NCBI GenBank assembly: GCA_014859615.1
Contig: JACUTX010000032.1
Span: 1 to 18,555, forward strand
Source: Desulfuromonadales bacterium
GTDB lineage: Bacteria; Desulfobacterota; Desulfuromonadia; Desulfuromonadales; UBA2294
Reading direction: 5' to 3'
Length of the DNA: 18,555 nt
The position numbers and the translations under genes are program-made. The notes beneath the pieces are model-generated. The model worked only from the letters and a program-made list of their open reading frames with translations. It made no database searches and had not been told where the DNA came from. Position 1 is the first letter of the stretch. Each line of letters opens with the position of its first letter. This document shows positions 16,067 to 18,555 of the stretch, one piece after another.

Positions 16067-18538
16067 ATGACAACAGCTGATCTGCAAATCGCAACCGATT
16101 ATCCGGTCGATGCTTCCCTGCCGCTGCTGCTTGCTGCTCTGACCGAAAACAGTGCTGTGATTTTGCAGGCGCCTCCCGGTGCCGGTAAAACTACGCGGGT
16201 TCCCCTCGCTCTGTTCAAACTCCCCACTCTTACGGGAAAATCGATTCTGATGCTTGAACCGCGTCGACTGGCGGCGGTGAATGCCGCATTTTTTATGGCC
16301 CGGCAGCTCGGTGAGAAAGTCGGGGAGAGTATCGGCTACACCGTCCGCTATGAACGACGCGTCTCTTCGGCCACCCGCATTGAAGTGGTGACGGAAGGGG
16401 TGCTCACCCAAAGGTTGCAATCCGATCCGGAACTGCACGGGGTCGGCCTGGTTATTTTCGATGAGTTTCACGAACGCAACCTGCAGAGTGATCTCGCTCT
16501 GGCGCTCTGCCGTGATGCCCAGCAGGGACTTCGTCCTGATCTTAAACTTGTTATCATGTCGGCCACTCTTGAAACGGATCAGCTCTCCCGTCTGCTCGAT
16601 TGTGCACCGGTGATCAGCTCCGCAGGCCAGCTCTACCCGGTTCTGACGACCTTTGCAGATCTCGATTATGATTTTCAATCTCTATGGAGTGCGGTCGTTG
16701 CGACGGTCTGTCGGGCGCTGCAGGAGACCGAAGGAGACATTCTGGTTTTTTTGCCGGGCGCTGCCGAGATCCAAAAGACAGTCGCTGCGTTGCGAAAGGC
16801 GCATCCAGCCATCGACATCGCTCCTCTTTACGGCGGTCTCTCTTTGTCCGATCAGCGTCGTGCAATCGAGCCGGGTCAACGCCGCAAGGTGGTGGTTGCG
16901 ACGAATGTTGCTGAAACCAGCTTGACGATTGAAGGGGTTCGGTCGATTGTCGATAGTGGTCTGGAGAGGCGCCCCCGGTTTGATGCCGCTCGCGGTCTGA
17001 CGACTTTGGAGACGGTCCGTATCTCACAGGCGAGTGCCAGACAACGCGAAGGGCGGGCCGGACGCCTCGGACCGGGACGTTGCTACCGGTTGTGGAGTGA
17101 GGGGGTGCACGGGAGCCTGTTGCCTCAATCGCCGCCGGAGATCACCCAGGCCGATCTGGCGCCACTTGCTCTCGATCTTGCCCACTGGGGCGTTGCCGAT
17201 ACAAAGAGTCTCGTCTGGCTCGATCCGCCGCCGGTTGGGCATCTGGCGGCGGCGCGCAGTCTGCTCTGCCAGCTCTCGGCGCTGGATGATCGGCAGCAGC
17301 TGACTGCTATTGGTAAAAAACTGGTCGAAATTCCGTCCCATCCGCGTCTGGGGCGACTGTTGTTGCAGGCACAAATTGAAGGGTGCCCACAGCTCGGTTC
17401 TGATCTGATTGCACTCCTTGACACAGGGGCTTTGCGTGGTGAAACAACGGATCTTATCGCTTCGCTTCATCAGATCAGAACCGATCCCATCCTCGCCCCG
17501 AATCTTCTTCGCGCTGTGCAATTCTGGAGAAAAAGACTCAATTGCATTGAGCATCAAGATGAGATTAGCGAGAGATCGATCGCCTCTCTGCTGGCGGTCG
17601 CTTACCCTGACCGCATCGCCCGGATTCGCCAAGGCGATCCCCTGCATTATCTGCTTGCCAACGGCATGGCCGCTACGCTCGACTCCGGATCACAATACAG
17701 AGGGTGCGAGTTTTTGATTGTTGTCGATCTGCACGGCCACACTCGCTCCGAGGTTAAAATCAATCTGGCCGTACGGTTTAATCGGGATGATTTTGAACGG
17801 ATATTTGGCCGTGAGATCGGCTGGGAGCATCAGGTTGAGTGGGATGCGAAACGTAAACAGGTGGTGGCGCGGGATGTGCGATCTTATGGCGCCCTGACTT
17901 TGCAATCCCGTCCGGCTAAAGCCGATCCGGACGATATTCGGTCGGCGCTTTTGGCTTGGGTTGTAAATAACGGCCTTGAGCTCCTCCCCTGGAGTAAAGA
18001 AGCAGAGCAGTTGCGCGATCGTCTTCGCTTTGTCGCCGCACTCCCTTTTGTAAAAGAATGGCCGGATTTCTCTGATGCCGGTCTGCTGTCTGATCTGTCC
18101 GGATGGCTCGGCCCGTCGCTAGAGGATGTTCGTTCGGTTGAACTGTTGCGACGCGTCAATTTAAAGTCGGCACTTTTGTCGCGGCTCGATTGGCAGAAAA
18201 GGGAAGAGCTAGATGCGCTGGCGCCGGAACGGATCAGAGTTCCGGGCGGCTCCAATGTCCGGATCGATTATTCGGCGGCGCAGCCGGTGCTGGCGGTCAA
18301 GCTGCAGGAACTGTTCGGTCTGGTCGATTCGCCCCGCATTGCAAAAGGGCGAGTGCCGGTACTGATTCATCTGCTGTCACCGGCCGGACGGCCGTTGCAG
18401 GTGACGGCCGACCTGAAGAGTTTCTGGACAAATATCTACCCGGAAGTAAAAAAAGAGATGAAAGGGCGTTATCCGAAACACCCCTGGTCGGATGATCCCT
18501 GGAGTGCTGAGCCGACACGGCGGACAACTAGACGATAG
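16067..18538 (+). CDS. hrpB: ATP-dependent RNA helicase HrpB (DEAH-box family)
   Basis: 823 residues from ATG 16067, close to the usual 810-830. An upstream TTG at 16037 would add ten residues and overlap the kinase stop; neither start has a clear ribosome site. Motifs in this numbering: Walker A APPGAGKTT (35-43), EPRRLAA, motif II DEFHERN (132-138), motif III SATLE (165-169), LPGAAEI, motif V TNVAETSLTIEGV (279-291) and motif VI QREGRAGR (326-333). The C-terminal HA2/winged-helix region and the HrpB-specific tail, ending in PKHPWSDDPW near residue 810, are complete. Family knowledge: nucleic-acid-stimulated NTPase of the DExH superfamily; its physiological role in bacteria is poorly defined. 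The gene lies 26 bp after the kinase stop and probably shares its transcript. Confidence 0.95.
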   Translation: MTTADLQIATDYPVDASLPLLLAALTENSAVILQAPPGAGKTTRVPLALFKLPTLTGKSILMLEPRRLAAVNAAFFMARQLGEKVGESIGYTVRYERRVSSATRIEVVTEGVLTQRLQSDPELHGVGLVIFDEFHERNLQSDLALALCRDAQQGLRPDLKLVIMSATLETDQLSRLLDCAPVISSAGQLYPVLTTFADLDYDFQSLWSAVVATVCRALQETEGDILVFLPGAAEIQKTVAALRKAHPAIDIAPLYGGLSLSDQRRAIEPGQRRKVVVATNVAETSLTIEGVRSIVDSGLERRPRFDAARGLTTLETVRISQASARQREGRAGRLGPGRCYRLWSEGVHGSLLPQSPPEITQADLAPLALDLAHWGVADTKSLVWLDPPPVGHLAAARSLLCQLSALDDRQQLTAIGKKLVEIPSHPRLGRLLLQAQIEGCPQLGSDLIALLDTGALRGETTDLIASLHQIRTDPILAPNLLRAVQFWRKRLNCIEHQDEISERSIASLLAVAYPDRIARIRQGDPLHYLLANGMAATLDSGSQYRGCEFLIVVDLHGHTRSEVKINLAVRFNRDDFERIFGREIGWEHQVEWDAKRKQVVARDVRSYGALTLQSRPAKADPDDIRSALLAWVVNNGLELLPWSKEAEQLRDRLRFVAALPFVKEWPDFSDAGLLSDLSGWLGPSLEDVRSVELLRRVNLKSALLSRLDWQKREELDALAPERIRVPGGSNVRIDYSAAQPVLAVKLQELFGLVDSPRIAKGRVPVLIHLLSPAGRPLQVTADLKSFWTNIYPEVKKEMKGRYPKHPWSDDPWSAEPTRRTTRR

Positions 18539-18555
18539 CATCGCCGACTATTATT

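Noticed and set aside
16013..16678. Minus-strand open frame of 221 codons across the kinase-hrpB junction
   Set aside because: It is antisense to two well-supported genes and has no recognisable domain.

Overview
The window is a compact, entirely chromosomal-looking stretch of about 18.5 kb with mid-range GC. It suggests a strictly or facultatively anaerobic Gram-negative bacterium, most likely of the Desulfuromonadales/Geobacterales type (Desulfobacterota). This is inferred from the combination of a tungsten/molybdenum aldehyde:ferredoxin oxidoreductase, a sigma-54 response regulator paired with a Cache-type kinase, an MshEN-domain protein and a Cys-rich PAS kinase. No rRNA, tRNA, IS element, prophage or CRISPR array is visible, and no base-composition break suggests recent transfer.

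Left arm (1-10166, all on the minus strand, read right to left). A membrane-anchored LytM/M23 murein endopeptidase is followed 3 bp later by an aldehyde ferredoxin oxidoreductase and then a two-domain class II aldolase-like protein. Next come an MshEN/proline-rich/GAF-like protein, a strong hairpin, an acyl-carrier-protein phosphodiesterase (AcpH) and a possible 31-codon ORF joined to acpH by TAATG. The arm ends with a tandem-TM2 membrane protein, a Cache-domain histidine kinase and its sigma-54-dependent response regulator, which the left window edge truncates at residue 402. The kinase and regulator genes overlap by 8 bp and form one two-component system; the TM2 gene ends 20 bp upstream of the kinase and is probably in the same transcript.

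Divergent intergenic region (10167-10342). It separates the two arms and carries two short perfect inverted repeats.

Right arm (10343-18538, plus strand). First comes an M20-family PepT-like peptidase, with a possible 37-codon Cys/His-rich ORF joined to it by ATGA, then a class I/II aminotransferase with almost no 5' leader. After a probable terminator there is a four-gene run: a YeeE/YedE (TsuA-type) membrane sulfur transporter, a TusA-like sulfur carrier (GTG start overlapping the transporter stop), a soluble PAS-PAS histidine kinase (TTG start, 1 bp gap) and the DEAH-type RNA helicase HrpB. The transporter and carrier should work together in uptake and relay of thiosulfate or sulfane sulfur. 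The fused position of the Cys-rich PAS kinase suggests that it senses sulfur or redox state, although no response regulator is encoded beside it.

Start-site corrections: the TM2 protein (3696), the MshEN protein (5908) and HrpB (16067) are given at ATG codons rather than at longer TTG-initiated readings.
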